A stretch of 64,000 bases of DNA from Singulisphaera acidiphila DSM 18658 (lineage in GTDB: Bacteria; Planctomycetota; Planctomycetia; Isosphaerales; Isosphaeraceae): assembly GCF_000242455.2 (NCBI RefSeq), contig NC_019892.1:5280744-5344743 (forward strand), written 5' to 3'. Both the position numbers and the translations under genes were made by a program. Shown piece after piece: positions 55,306-63,602 of the stretch (position 1 is its first letter; every line of letters begins with the position of its first letter). The notes beneath the pieces are model-generated. The model was given only the letters and a program-made list of their open reading frames with translations. It was not told the origin of the DNA and made no database searches.

Positions 55306-56592
55306 ATGGGGTCAGAGATCACGATGTCAAGCATCGAAAGAGCGCCTCACGAACATCCGAGGTTGGATGGCGTAAACTTCGTTCGGAAAGTCGCATGGCT
55401 GATCCCTGTTGTGATGATCGGGCTCCTGGGTGGCATCGGATTTGCCCGATGGCGGTCTGAATCCAAGGAGAATTCGAAGGGGAAAGTCCAAGCATTGACT
55501 CTGTCGCAACTGCTTGGGCAACCTGAAGAAAAACCGGTGAATGAACCGCTTAAACTGCGGCTCAATGTTCCCTCCGGACTGGCGGTTCAGCCGGTGAGTT
55601 TGCCCTGGCTGTCAAAGGGATGGAAGATTCCCCAAGGGTTCGCTCCGAGTGTTAGCGTGTTTCTGCATATGATGAATATCGAAGGGACCAATGCGACGGT
55701 GGTCCTCGGAGATCCGGAAGAGAAGGTCGATCTGCTCGGCGTGATCTCCAACGACGTGAAGAGTCAAAAATATTTGGGGCAGTTGGTCGCGATCCCAGTG
55801 CGGACAGGGGTGCGATTCCCGACGGTGCCCGCAGATCCTCGGCTGGGGACGCTTGGGGACGAATCGCATCGGGACCAATGTCTCGCGTGTCTCGCCCAGC
55901 TTGGCTTGCCGTTGACTTATCCTCTCCAGTTGGATGGGCTCACTTACTCCTTGCAGGACGTGCTTCAGGATTCACTAGCGAACTTCGACCTTCACCAGAA
56001 AGAGCTCGAATGGACGGGGTTAGCCTATGCGCTCTATCTTCCGCCGCTTCGGCAATGGAAGAATCGCTTTGGCGATCGTTATTCGTTCGACGACCTGACC
56101 AACGAACTTCTCTCGCGATCGCTGGTGCATAGCGCCTGTGGCGGTAGCCATCGTCTGATCCTTTTGACGATCCTGCACCGCGCCGATAAGGAGCATCAAA
56201 TCCTTTCCGAGGACGTGAGAGGACGGCTCGAGGAATTCCTCAGGGGAGCGGTCAAGCTGGCCGTATCAACCCAGCGGCCCGATGGGACTTGGCCGATTGA
56301 CTGGATTCATGGGCTGATTCCCGACGGTGCCCCTCAGAACTGGTCGGCGAAGGATACGCTTGGGGCGGATATCTTGATTGGTGGGCATGTGATTGAATGG
56401 TTCTTTAACATGCCCGAAGCGCTTCAGCCGCCACGGAAAACCTTGGAGGCTGCACTGAAAGCGGTTCGCTCGCGTGTCTGCACGCTGGACGAGCGGAATT
56501 TCTTCGCGGACTTCTGTCCGAACTCCCATGCGCTTCGCGTGGTCAATTTGGCGGCCGAGAAAAGGTCGGAGTCATCGGAGTCGTCCGAGTAG
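55306..56592 (+). CDS. Membrane-anchored protein, alpha-barrel-like (terpene-cyclase-like) domain
   Basis: A 428-residue protein with an N-terminal membrane anchor (VAWLIPVVMIGLLGGIGFA). The C-terminal 220 residues have motifs reminiscent of alpha/alpha-toroid domains: HSACGGSHRLILLTIL near 285, QRPDGTWPIDW near 325 and GGHVIEWFF near 363. I do not know a function for this arrangement. It is the first of six codirectional genes. An ATG six codons downstream (55324) is also possible. Confidence 0.7.
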   Translation: MGSEITMSSIERAPHEHPRLDGVNFVRKVAWLIPVVMIGLLGGIGFARWRSESKENSKGKVQALTLSQLLGQPEEKPVNEPLKLRLNVPSGLAVQPVSLPWLSKGWKIPQGFAPSVSVFLHMMNIEGTNATVVLGDPEEKVDLLGVISNDVKSQKYLGQLVAIPVRTGVRFPTVPADPRLGTLGDESHRDQCLACLAQLGLPLTYPLQLDGLTYSLQDVLQDSLANFDLHQKELEWTGLAYALYLPPLRQWKNRFGDRYSFDDLTNELLSRSLVHSACGGSHRLILLTILHRADKEHQILSEDVRGRLEEFLRGAVKLAVSTQRPDGTWPIDWIHGLIPDGAPQNWSAKDTLGADILIGGHVIEWFFNMPEALQPPRKTLEAALKAVRSRVCTLDERNFFADFCPNSHALRVVNLAAEKRSESSESSE

Positions 56593-56701
56593 AAATGGCC
56601 GTGATTGAAGCATCGTTTTCGTGTCTGTGGCGAATCAAGGCCACGCTAACCCACGGGCCTCGTCATTGGTATTGGGCCCCCAACCCGCGGAGATGTGTCT
56701 C

Positions 56702-57061
56702 ATGGTTCCAAGTGCATCGCGTCGGTCATTTCTGGCGGTGGCCGCCGTACTCGGACTGGCCTTTGCGGCCGGTTACTGGGTAACGGCGGATTCTCGCGCT
56801 GCATCGGTTGAAGTCTCTGACGAGGAGTCGGCCACGCTCGTTGGGGGAGGGGGATATACCAGCACCCCATTCAATTGCGCGTTTTGCAGCCTCGGATGCG
56901 TTTTCTACTGTCCCACGACGATTCTTCTCTCCCAAACGGCAAATGCGGAATCTGGCACAGACCAACGCGTGGTGACCGGGCTAGTTCCTTGTGGCGGAGC
57001 AGGGTGGATCTACAACTGCTCGTCTTGCCTCGGCGCTCCGCCGCCCAAGTGTAATCAATAA
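56702..57061 (+). CDS. Exported Cys-rich peptide with double-glycine motif
   Basis: A 119-residue product from the ATG at 56702, with GGAG nine bases upstream. A twin-arginine-like export signal (SRRSFLAVAAVLGLAFAAG) is followed by an acidic stretch and a double-glycine motif (SDEESATLVGG, glycines 48-51). This looks like the cleavage site of class II bacteriocin or RiPP leaders. The remaining 68 residues contain eight cysteines (59, 62, 66, 70, 97, 106, 109, 117), consistent with disulfides or modification. The next gene encodes C39-type peptidase domains, the enzyme class that cuts after double glycine. An open frame extends 27 codons upstream. The function is inferred. Confidence 0.7.
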   Translation: MVPSASRRSFLAVAAVLGLAFAAGYWVTADSRAASVEVSDEESATLVGGGGYTSTPFNCAFCSLGCVFYCPTTILLSQTANAESGTDQRVVTGLVPCGGAGWIYNCSSCLGAPPPKCNQ

Positions 57062-57343
57062 TCAGTAATGCGGAGCATGCCCGGCGTTTCGATGCCGTGC
57101 GCATGGTGAACTAGGCGGTTGTCGCGGGCCTGGAAGAGCCTGGAGCATCGGTAAGCAAGGCTCGGGCTCGGAGGGCCCGTCGACACCCTCCCTGAAATCG
57201 TCGTGCATGTCGACCTCCGTGGTGTAACGGCGAGCCGTTTCCCACGGAGGTCATTCCCGGCAAGTCGGTCTCGGCATGTCGGCGATGCCGGGAGGCAAGC
57301 GGTCCGATTCGAGGTTCGCCTGTTTGTGGTGACTTCTTCAGAG

Positions 57344-57363
57344 AAAGAGGTGATGACCTCTTT
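57344..57363. other. Stem-loop in the 353-base gap before the C39 gene
   Basis: AAAGAGGT-GATG-ACCTCTTT forms a perfect 8-bp stem, 52 bases before the C39 gene start. It may be an operator or an attenuating hairpin. The rest of 57062-57414 shows no supported gene. Confidence 0.4.
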
Positions 57364-57414
57364 GTTGATTTTCCGTCGAGAGAGAACCCTGCATCGCGTT
57401 TTAAGATAGGGTGG

Positions 57415-58827
57415 ATGACATTGCGACCGAGGTATATTGCCATGGGTGCGTTTTCCGGCATGCGGGGTGCGGCCTCAGGTCGCGCTGGGATCACTGTGAA
57501 GGCGTTGGTGTTTGGCTCTTTCGTTGTGATTGCTCTGTCTTGTTCTTTGGTAGCGGCCGATCACCTCACCGATTCGCCCGCGAAAGCGCTCGAACCGGAG
57601 TCGGGGGGCTATGGCATTTACCGCCAGATGGCCGAGCGGCGGGCCGTTTGTGCAAATAATGCATTGTATGTGTTTGTGAAAATGCATGGTTGGGATGTGA
57701 GCTACGATAAGGTCCAGGAGGCCATAGGCGGTGATTCCCTTGGGGGTAAGAGCTTTCTGGAGATTCGGAAGGGATGTGAGCGGCTTGGTATTCCGGCGGT
57801 CGTGTTGAAATCGCCAATCGAGGAGCTGCGAACGTGCCGCTTCCCTGTTTTGGCCTACGGTTCGCCCGGCCGGCCTCTCTCGGGGCCGCGCGCGGGCCAG
57901 AAGCATTTCGTCGTCCTGGTTGGCATCGTGGACGGTGACGTGCAATATATTGATCCCACGTCCGCCGAAATCCTTCGCGCTTCGACCGAGTGGCTATTGG
58001 GGCAGGGGGGCTCCTTCTATTATCTCCAGGTCAGTCCCCATGACCGGATCTGGACGAACTACGTCTTATCGATTTCTGCGCCTGGATTGCTGGCGGTCTG
58101 CCTTTTCGGGGTCTTCCGGCGCACTTCGGGGCGGCAAGGGCTTCCTGGGCCGGCGCCTTTCTCTGCGGTTATATTCCTCTTCTTGACGGCGCTCTGTTGT
58201 CCTGCGACACGCGCAGACGGTGGCGACGCTGCCAAATCACGTGGCCGCATGGAGATAGGCTCCGTCAAGGATTTGAAGGAAGCTTGGCGTCGGCCTGGCT
58301 GCGACGGGATCAACTCGCTGTACCTCTTCCTGAGACACCATGGCGTTTCGGTCAGCTATGACGAGTTGTCCGAGCAGCTCGGGGGATGCGATCGCGCGGC
58401 GAATTTACGCGACCTTCGCGACGTCGCGCGGCAATATGGGCTCAATGCCGTCGTCGTCCAAGTCGACTTGCGCAGCCTCGCACGCGGGCCTCTGCCGGGG
58501 ATCGCTCTCCTCGACTCCAGTCGGGAGAAAGGGAGTTATTTTGTGCTTGTGAGCGGTGCCTCTCCGAGCGAAGTCGATTACATCGACGGTGGGTTCGTGA
58601 CATGGAATAAGGATGACGTGGAAGTGTTCCTTCGGAAATGGAGAGGATTTATCCTCCTCGTGCAGGACGAGCACCGCACAGCGCGACTTCCTTATGTCGC
58701 TTGGTCCGTTGCGGGCGTCTTGATCTGCGGCTATCTCGCTGTACGATTGCGGTTTCATCAGCGTCGTGCGATCCTCGCCCGCATTCCTGCGTCCGCCAAC
58801 TACGCCGACGATGCTGGACGGGGGTAG
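57415..58827 (+). CDS. Membrane protein with two C39-like peptidase domains, second degenerate
   Basis: A 470-residue protein. An N-terminal membrane segment (ALVFGSFVVIALSC) is followed by C39-like domain 1 (residues about 66-206) with candidate catalytic C79 (RRAVCANNALYVF), H164 (QKHFVVLVG) and D180 (QYIDP). Two hydrophobic segments (about 218-234 and 247-264) follow. Domain 2 (about 283-425) keeps C296 (GCDGINSLYLF) and D391 (DYIDG), but has Ser-Tyr at the histidine position (GSYFVLVSG). A last membrane segment follows. The protein looks like two signal-C39-anchor units fused by tandem duplication. C39 domains cleave double-glycine leaders, usually inside ABC exporters. None is encoded here. 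Confidence 0.8.
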   Translation: MTLRPRYIAMGAFSGMRGAASGRAGITVKALVFGSFVVIALSCSLVAADHLTDSPAKALEPESGGYGIYRQMAERRAVCANNALYVFVKMHGWDVSYDKVQEAIGGDSLGGKSFLEIRKGCERLGIPAVVLKSPIEELRTCRFPVLAYGSPGRPLSGPRAGQKHFVVLVGIVDGDVQYIDPTSAEILRASTEWLLGQGGSFYYLQVSPHDRIWTNYVLSISAPGLLAVCLFGVFRRTSGRQGLPGPAPFSAVIFLFLTALCCPATRADGGDAAKSRGRMEIGSVKDLKEAWRRPGCDGINSLYLFLRHHGVSVSYDELSEQLGGCDRAANLRDLRDVARQYGLNAVVVQVDLRSLARGPLPGIALLDSSREKGSYFVLVSGASPSEVDYIDGGFVTWNKDDVEVFLRKWRGFILLVQDEHRTARLPYVAWSVAGVLICGYLAVRLRFHQRRAILARIPASANYADDAGRG

Positions 58828-59267
58828 AACGGCGGACTCCTTCGCCGAGTCCGTCAGTCGGAACCGCTTCCACAACGATCGAATTCAGGCGGACTCCCGG
58901 TGTTTTCTTCGATGATGCGCAGGCCCATTGAATTCGGTGTCGGAATCAAGCGACCCGTTCCTGCCCCAATCTCGCCTGAGGCGGAACGACAACCCCTGGG
59001 AATTCGCAGCGCTAAGTGGCAAGTGGATCACTGCCGCTGGCGGCTTTCTCCAAGAGCAGAGAGAGGGGTTGCGGTTTTGGGAAAGGGACGGGGCCGGGTG
59101 CCTCCGTCCGCCACGGTTGCTCGCGCCTATCCCTCCTCTCCTCCCGCGCCCGGGCCGACTTCCCATTGCGGAGGTCGGTCGCACCCGATGATTATCCACC
59201 CACTTCGGTTGGGAAAAGAGCCAGCTTTCTCTCGGATTCGAGAACACAAGTCACGGAGTGTTTTGGT
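58828..59267. other. Intergenic stretch with one hairpin
   Basis: CGGACTC-CTTCGCC-GAGTCCG directly after the C39 gene (58834-58855) can form a stem but has no T-run. The remaining 400 bases show no supported gene. The open frame that continues upstream of 59268 lacks protein-like character there. Confidence 0.45.
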
Positions 59268-60467
59268 ATGGGTATTTGCGCCTCTGTTGCAAGGGCGATT
59301 CGCATCCTGCTGTTTCAGTCGCTTGCCTGCCTCGCGGTCGTTTCGCTTGAATCGTCCGCTGCCGAGATTCCCGCTCAAGTGAGGGAAGCTCTCGAGCAGA
59401 ATGCAGCGAAGATGTCGCCGATTACAATCCAATGGAAATATCAGCTCGTGGAAAAAGGGCTGCGTTCCCATCTGCCCAAGGCGGTTGTGGATAATTCCGA
59501 TTCGGGCGCCCTGGAAGAGCAGCAGGTTGACTACAAGTTCAAGGCTGGCCGCTACTACTTCCGCAGGGAGTTCTCGCAGCAGCTGCGGGACATCAACGAG
59601 AAAGCGTCGGGAGAGTCCAAGCGATTGTATGAGGAAAAGTCCTATGACGGACAGCGTATCTATATGTATTCGTCAACGTTTGTGGGAAAAGATCCGTTTG
59701 TGGTAGGAATCTTCCCGAAGAACACGGACAACGTCCTCTTCGATAGCTATTTTGAGCGAGCCGGCTTCCGAATGCCGAAGTTCGAGAAGGACCATGTCAC
59801 GACGTTATTTGTGCCTGAGGTCCTGGCGTTGGTCAACGATGGTGAGAAGCTGGTTACCGTTGAAACGACCCGATTGGATGAGAAGCCCTGTCTGCGGCTT
59901 GTCTTCGAGACCGGCTCCTATATCGGCTGGAGTGGTAAGGCGCGACATGAGTTCTACCTGGATCAGGAGGCAGCGTACGCCCTGCGAAGGCACGAGGTGA
60001 AACGCATGGATGGCACGCTGATCGCGAGGGTGGAATTGTCGGACATCCAACGCGCTGGCGGTAACGATGGTCCTTGGCTGCCCATGAAGTGCCAAGCGTC
60101 CTATTATCAGTACAAGAGCCTGCCCAAGACACCCTCCAAGACCGTGGTCATGGAGGAGAAATACCACGTTGAGTCGTGCAGCCTCGCTGACATCCCTGAC
60201 TCTGATTTCACTCTCGCCTATCTGCGCCCCGGCATGATCGTCGGCGATGCGACGCTGCCGGGCGCTAACAAGACCAAGAGCGGATTCATCAATTACACGG
60301 TGCCGGCGAACCCGGCCGATCTCGACCGGGTGATCGAGCGGTCGGTTGGCCAGCAAACTCCTGTCGGTCAGGGGCCAACGTTGTCCCGCACTGTGCTGAT
60401 CAGCGTGAATGCCCTTCTGGTCGTGGCCGTTGTCCTGATCTATGCGTGGCGGCGACGACGGCGTTGA
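59268..60467 (+). CDS. Exported LolA-like protein with C-terminal membrane anchor, 1
   Basis: A 399-residue protein whose start at 59268 has GGAG nine bases upstream. A signal peptide (ILLFQSLACLAVVSLESSAA) is followed by a beta-rich domain (ITIQWKYQLVEKG, EEKSYDGQRIYMYSS, RHEFYLDQEAAYALRRHEVK) resembling the LolA/LolB lipoprotein-sorting fold. The C-terminus has one membrane segment (VLISVNALLVVAVVLIYAW) and five arginines, giving an inside-anchored protein with an outside domain. The assignment to LolA-like is by pattern and is moderate. It is followed after 59 bases by a protein of the same layout. Confidence 0.65.
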   Translation: MGICASVARAIRILLFQSLACLAVVSLESSAAEIPAQVREALEQNAAKMSPITIQWKYQLVEKGLRSHLPKAVVDNSDSGALEEQQVDYKFKAGRYYFRREFSQQLRDINEKASGESKRLYEEKSYDGQRIYMYSSTFVGKDPFVVGIFPKNTDNVLFDSYFERAGFRMPKFEKDHVTTLFVPEVLALVNDGEKLVTVETTRLDEKPCLRLVFETGSYIGWSGKARHEFYLDQEAAYALRRHEVKRMDGTLIARVELSDIQRAGGNDGPWLPMKCQASYYQYKSLPKTPSKTVVMEEKYHVESCSLADIPDSDFTLAYLRPGMIVGDATLPGANKTKSGFINYTVPANPADLDRVIERSVGQQTPVGQGPTLSRTVLISVNALLVVAVVLIYAWRRRRR

Positions 60468-60526
60468 ATTTGTGACGGTTGGGCTGAGGACGCGGAAGAC
60501 TCTCTCGAGTATGAACCGAGGACGCG

Positions 60527-61681
60527 ATGATCCCAAGAATCGTCATAGCAATATTGATCACAGTCTGCGTGATTCCGCCGACTCGTGGAAGTGAAGCCGA
60601 GACGAAGCAGGGTTCGCTCCCTTCTCCTCCGGGAGATGCGCAGCAAAAAGCGCCGAAGGCGACTCTCACGCCGAAACAGCTCAGAGAACTTCTCAAGGAT
60701 TACCGTAAGCTCACGACCCTCTCGATCGAATACAGCATTAATATGCGTCCAGGAAGCGCGAGCGCAGACTACTCGCAGTCCGGGGTGCATCGGCGGATTG
60801 TGGCCAAGGCCCCCTGCTTCTTTTACCATGATTCGGGCCATGCCACGGAATCCATCGATTGGCAAGACGACCCGTATCGACAGATGTGCTACTTTGACAA
60901 GAATCAAGAGACGATTACTTATGCACTGAACCGGTCATTCGCACAGCGTTCCTACGGCGCGGATAAGCCGCTCGACGGAACCATGGCGACCGAGTTTTTT
61001 TTCGTATCGACGGGGATATGGCCGCTCTCGGGCCGCCGGCCGCCTCGTCCGACGGACACCCCCTGCATCCTTACCGAGGTCGCCGAATCGGAGGCCCATA
61101 ACCAAGTGCGGGAGAGTCTCGAGTACGTGGCAGGTGCCTGGTGCCATGTCTTGTTCAGTGAAGGGAAAGACTATCTCTGGATTGACGCCACCCATGGAGC
61201 ACGGCTTCTTAAGCGAGAGATCCATGATTTGGCAGGCGGAGCGCTGATGTCGCGGTATAGTATGACGGAACATCAGCAGATACTTCCCGGTCTTTGGTGC
61301 CCGGCGCGGATTCGAAGTGAACAGTTCGACTTCAATGCGCCGACACCTGACGGTCAAAAGCGGCTGATGATCGACTCCGAAGCTGTGGTTTCCAAGATAT
61401 CAGCCGAGCCTGTGAACGAGGATTTCTTCTCCTTTCAGCCGTCACCTGGCTGGCTCAAACATAATATGGAAGATGTCAGAACGCCGCCCGTGCAGGCAGT
61501 CCCCGGTGGCGAGGGCATGATGGACGACCTGTCCGTGTGGATTAAGCGGTGCCGGATCCGACCCGCCGAGATGGCGCCTGCCTATGGACGACATTATGCT
61601 GCCGCAGCCACCCTTCTTCTGATCAGCATTGCCTGCTGCGAGGCGTTCCTCTGGAACAGGCGGCTGCGTGGAGGGGTTTGA
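60527..61681 (+). CDS. Exported LolA-like protein with C-terminal membrane anchor, 2
   Basis: A 384-residue protein with a signal peptide (IVIAILITVCVIPPTRG), a beta-rich domain (LSIEYSINMRPGSASADY, VLFSEGKDYLWIDATHGARLLKREI) and a C-terminal membrane segment (YAAAATLLLISIACCEAFLW) followed by basic residues. The layout equals that of the preceding gene, though sequence similarity is low. It probably belongs to the same transcription unit. The function is unknown. Confidence 0.65.
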   Translation: MIPRIVIAILITVCVIPPTRGSEAETKQGSLPSPPGDAQQKAPKATLTPKQLRELLKDYRKLTTLSIEYSINMRPGSASADYSQSGVHRRIVAKAPCFFYHDSGHATESIDWQDDPYRQMCYFDKNQETITYALNRSFAQRSYGADKPLDGTMATEFFFVSTGIWPLSGRRPPRPTDTPCILTEVAESEAHNQVRESLEYVAGAWCHVLFSEGKDYLWIDATHGARLLKREIHDLAGGALMSRYSMTEHQQILPGLWCPARIRSEQFDFNAPTPDGQKRLMIDSEAVVSKISAEPVNEDFFSFQPSPGWLKHNMEDVRTPPVQAVPGGEGMMDDLSVWIKRCRIRPAEMAPAYGRHYAAAATLLLISIACCEAFLWNRRLRGGV

Positions 61682-61834
61682 AGCGGCTTATTGGGTGGCG
61701 GATAAGCTGCTGGCCACGGTTTTCCTTGAATTGCTGATGGGAGGCCGTGGCCCCGCCAAGGCTGTCGGGTGGCACGGAATTCGAAAGAAGAACAAGGCCA
61801 TCTGTGGGGAAGTTCACGTCGATCGAGGCGGCCC

Positions 61835-63088
61835 ATGCGACGTTTTTGCAGGCAAGAGATCGACGGGTTTTGTGTCTTGGCTTTGTTCGTCCTGACCACG
61901 TGCCTCGTCTTCACCGGGCTCGCGGCAGGCTGGCGGCTGAACAAGTCGTGTCGCTTCTTGGATTCCACGGCCCACTTCGACGGGCGCGTCTACAAGATCT
62001 TGCTTGAAGAGGGCTACAACTACGAGTCCGGATCGGGGGGGACGGTGGCCTTTTTCCCCCTCTATCCCCTGCTGGGACGGCTCGTCGCCGGGCTGACTGG
62101 CCTGTCCGCTGTGATGTCGCTCATCCTCGTGTCGTATGGATGCCTCTTGGCCGCCTATGCGGTTTTTGGGAGGTATCTCTCCGTTCGCAAGACAGAGGAG
62201 ACGCAGCCGGAGCTGCCACGTCCGGAATTATCGCAGGAGGATACGCGTTCATCGCCGCGACGATGGGACGTGTCTTCTTGGCAAGGTTACGCATTCTTGT
62301 CGCTCGCACTTTGGCCGACCACGTTTTTTTTTCGCATGGCATTCACCGAATCGCTGTTTCTCTTGCTTGCTCTGTTGAGCCTCTACGCCATAGAGCGACA
62401 ATGGCCGCTCATATTCATTGCAGGAATCATGGGGGTTGCGTCGGCGTCCCGGCCGGTCGGTGTTGCGCTCGTGCTGCCGTTGGCCTTGCACGTCATGCGT
62501 CAGAGGTCCTCCGCACGGCAACGGGTTGAGGCCTTGGCGTATTTGCTCCCGATCGCATGTTCGGGACTTATTGTCTACATGGCTTATCTTGATTTTAAAT
62601 TCGATGATGCGCTGGCATTTGCCAAGGCGCATGACTCCTTCAGGATGCGGGGCCAGGTTCCGTTGAAGGAAAAACTCTTGGCGCTTCTCTCTTGGGAACC
62701 CGTCTGGGGCGTGTATGATCCCAGTCAGCCAGGTTATTGGGCACGTTTCGACCCTCCCAACCCGTTGCTCAATTGGAAGTTCATGAACCCCATCTACTTC
62801 GGCGTCGGAGTTCTCTCGACCGGTTGGGGATGGTGGCGACGGTGGCTGACCGAGTACGAGCTGGCCCTTGCTGTCCCGCTGCTGGCGATTCCTTATCTAA
62901 CGCGCGGTTTCGAGATGTGCATGCATAGTCAGGCAAGATATGCGTCCGTTGTATTTCCGACATACATTGTCATGGGGCACCTCCTGGTCCGGGTTCCCGA
63001 ATGGGTGCGAGGCGTCACGCTGATGATCCTGGGGGGAGGGTTGTTCGTTTACTCTGCTCTTTTCGCTGCGGGTTACGAAATCTACTGA
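61835..63088 (+). CDS. PIG-V-like membrane mannosyltransferase (GT-C fold)
   Basis: A 417-residue protein with about nine membrane segments. The first outer loop has FDGRVYKILLEEGYNY followed by FFPLYPLLGRLV, the pattern of the PIG-V/GT76 mannosyltransferase group, where the conserved Asp acts in catalysis with a lipid-linked mannose donor. The ATG at 61835 has GAGG upstream. The frame is open 22 codons earlier. In bacteria the acceptor is usually unknown. Placement after the LolA-like genes suggests modification of an exported product, but this is inference. Confidence 0.8.
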   Translation: MRRFCRQEIDGFCVLALFVLTTCLVFTGLAAGWRLNKSCRFLDSTAHFDGRVYKILLEEGYNYESGSGGTVAFFPLYPLLGRLVAGLTGLSAVMSLILVSYGCLLAAYAVFGRYLSVRKTEETQPELPRPELSQEDTRSSPRRWDVSSWQGYAFLSLALWPTTFFFRMAFTESLFLLLALLSLYAIERQWPLIFIAGIMGVASASRPVGVALVLPLALHVMRQRSSARQRVEALAYLLPIACSGLIVYMAYLDFKFDDALAFAKAHDSFRMRGQVPLKEKLLALLSWEPVWGVYDPSQPGYWARFDPPNPLLNWKFMNPIYFGVGVLSTGWGWWRRWLTEYELALAVPLLAIPYLTRGFEMCMHSQARYASVVFPTYIVMGHLLVRVPEWVRGVTLMILGGGLFVYSALFAAGYEIY

Positions 63089-63126
63089 TTCCGCTTGGAT
63101 TTGTGAGCTGCCGACAGGAGGCGGCC

Positions 63127-63480
63127 TCAATTTCCGGGAGTGTCGTTCTCCCCTCGGATGCTCGCATCGAACGGCCGGGCGACGGGCTGCACGAGGCTGT
63201 TGTCGTGCACAAGGGCCCCGAGCGTCCCGACGAAGAAGCTCTGGCCCCCCGCGACCTCCAGGTTGTACACGGGCTCGACCGGTCCTTCCTCCACCGCGCT
63301 GACCGTCGCGGTGTTCCCGATCGTGCGGACCACGTCGCCGGGCTTGAGGTCGCGGGCCATCGTCCAGCCCAGCCCCGCTTTCCAGAACCGGTGAATGCCC
63401 GTGGCCCAGATCGTCTCGTCCCCGAGGTCGAGTGCCAGATCGTCCCGAATTTTGCAAAAACCGAAGGAATTCGGGCACGG
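63127..63480 (-). pseudogene. HINT-domain remnant of a polymorphic-toxin-like protein
   Basis: On the minus strand the frame encodes IWATGIHRFWKAGLGWTMAR, DLKPGDVVRTIG, VEPVYNLEVAGGQSFFVGTL and GALVHDN, the end of a pretoxin-type HINT domain (usually ending in LVHN). The N-terminal part with the catalytic Cys and everything upstream is missing. The frame soon runs into the start region of the divergent sigma factor. The remnant is probably a leftover of a larger secreted protein. Confidence 0.7.
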
Positions 63481-63602
63481 CCGCCCCCAGTCTGGGCATC
63501 GATGGGGCGGACTCCTTCCCGGATGGGGTTGAGAATGATCTTCCGAGAATCTTGCGTGATTGGGCGAGGGTCCGGACACTTCGAGATCAAGGAAGGATCG
63601 CT

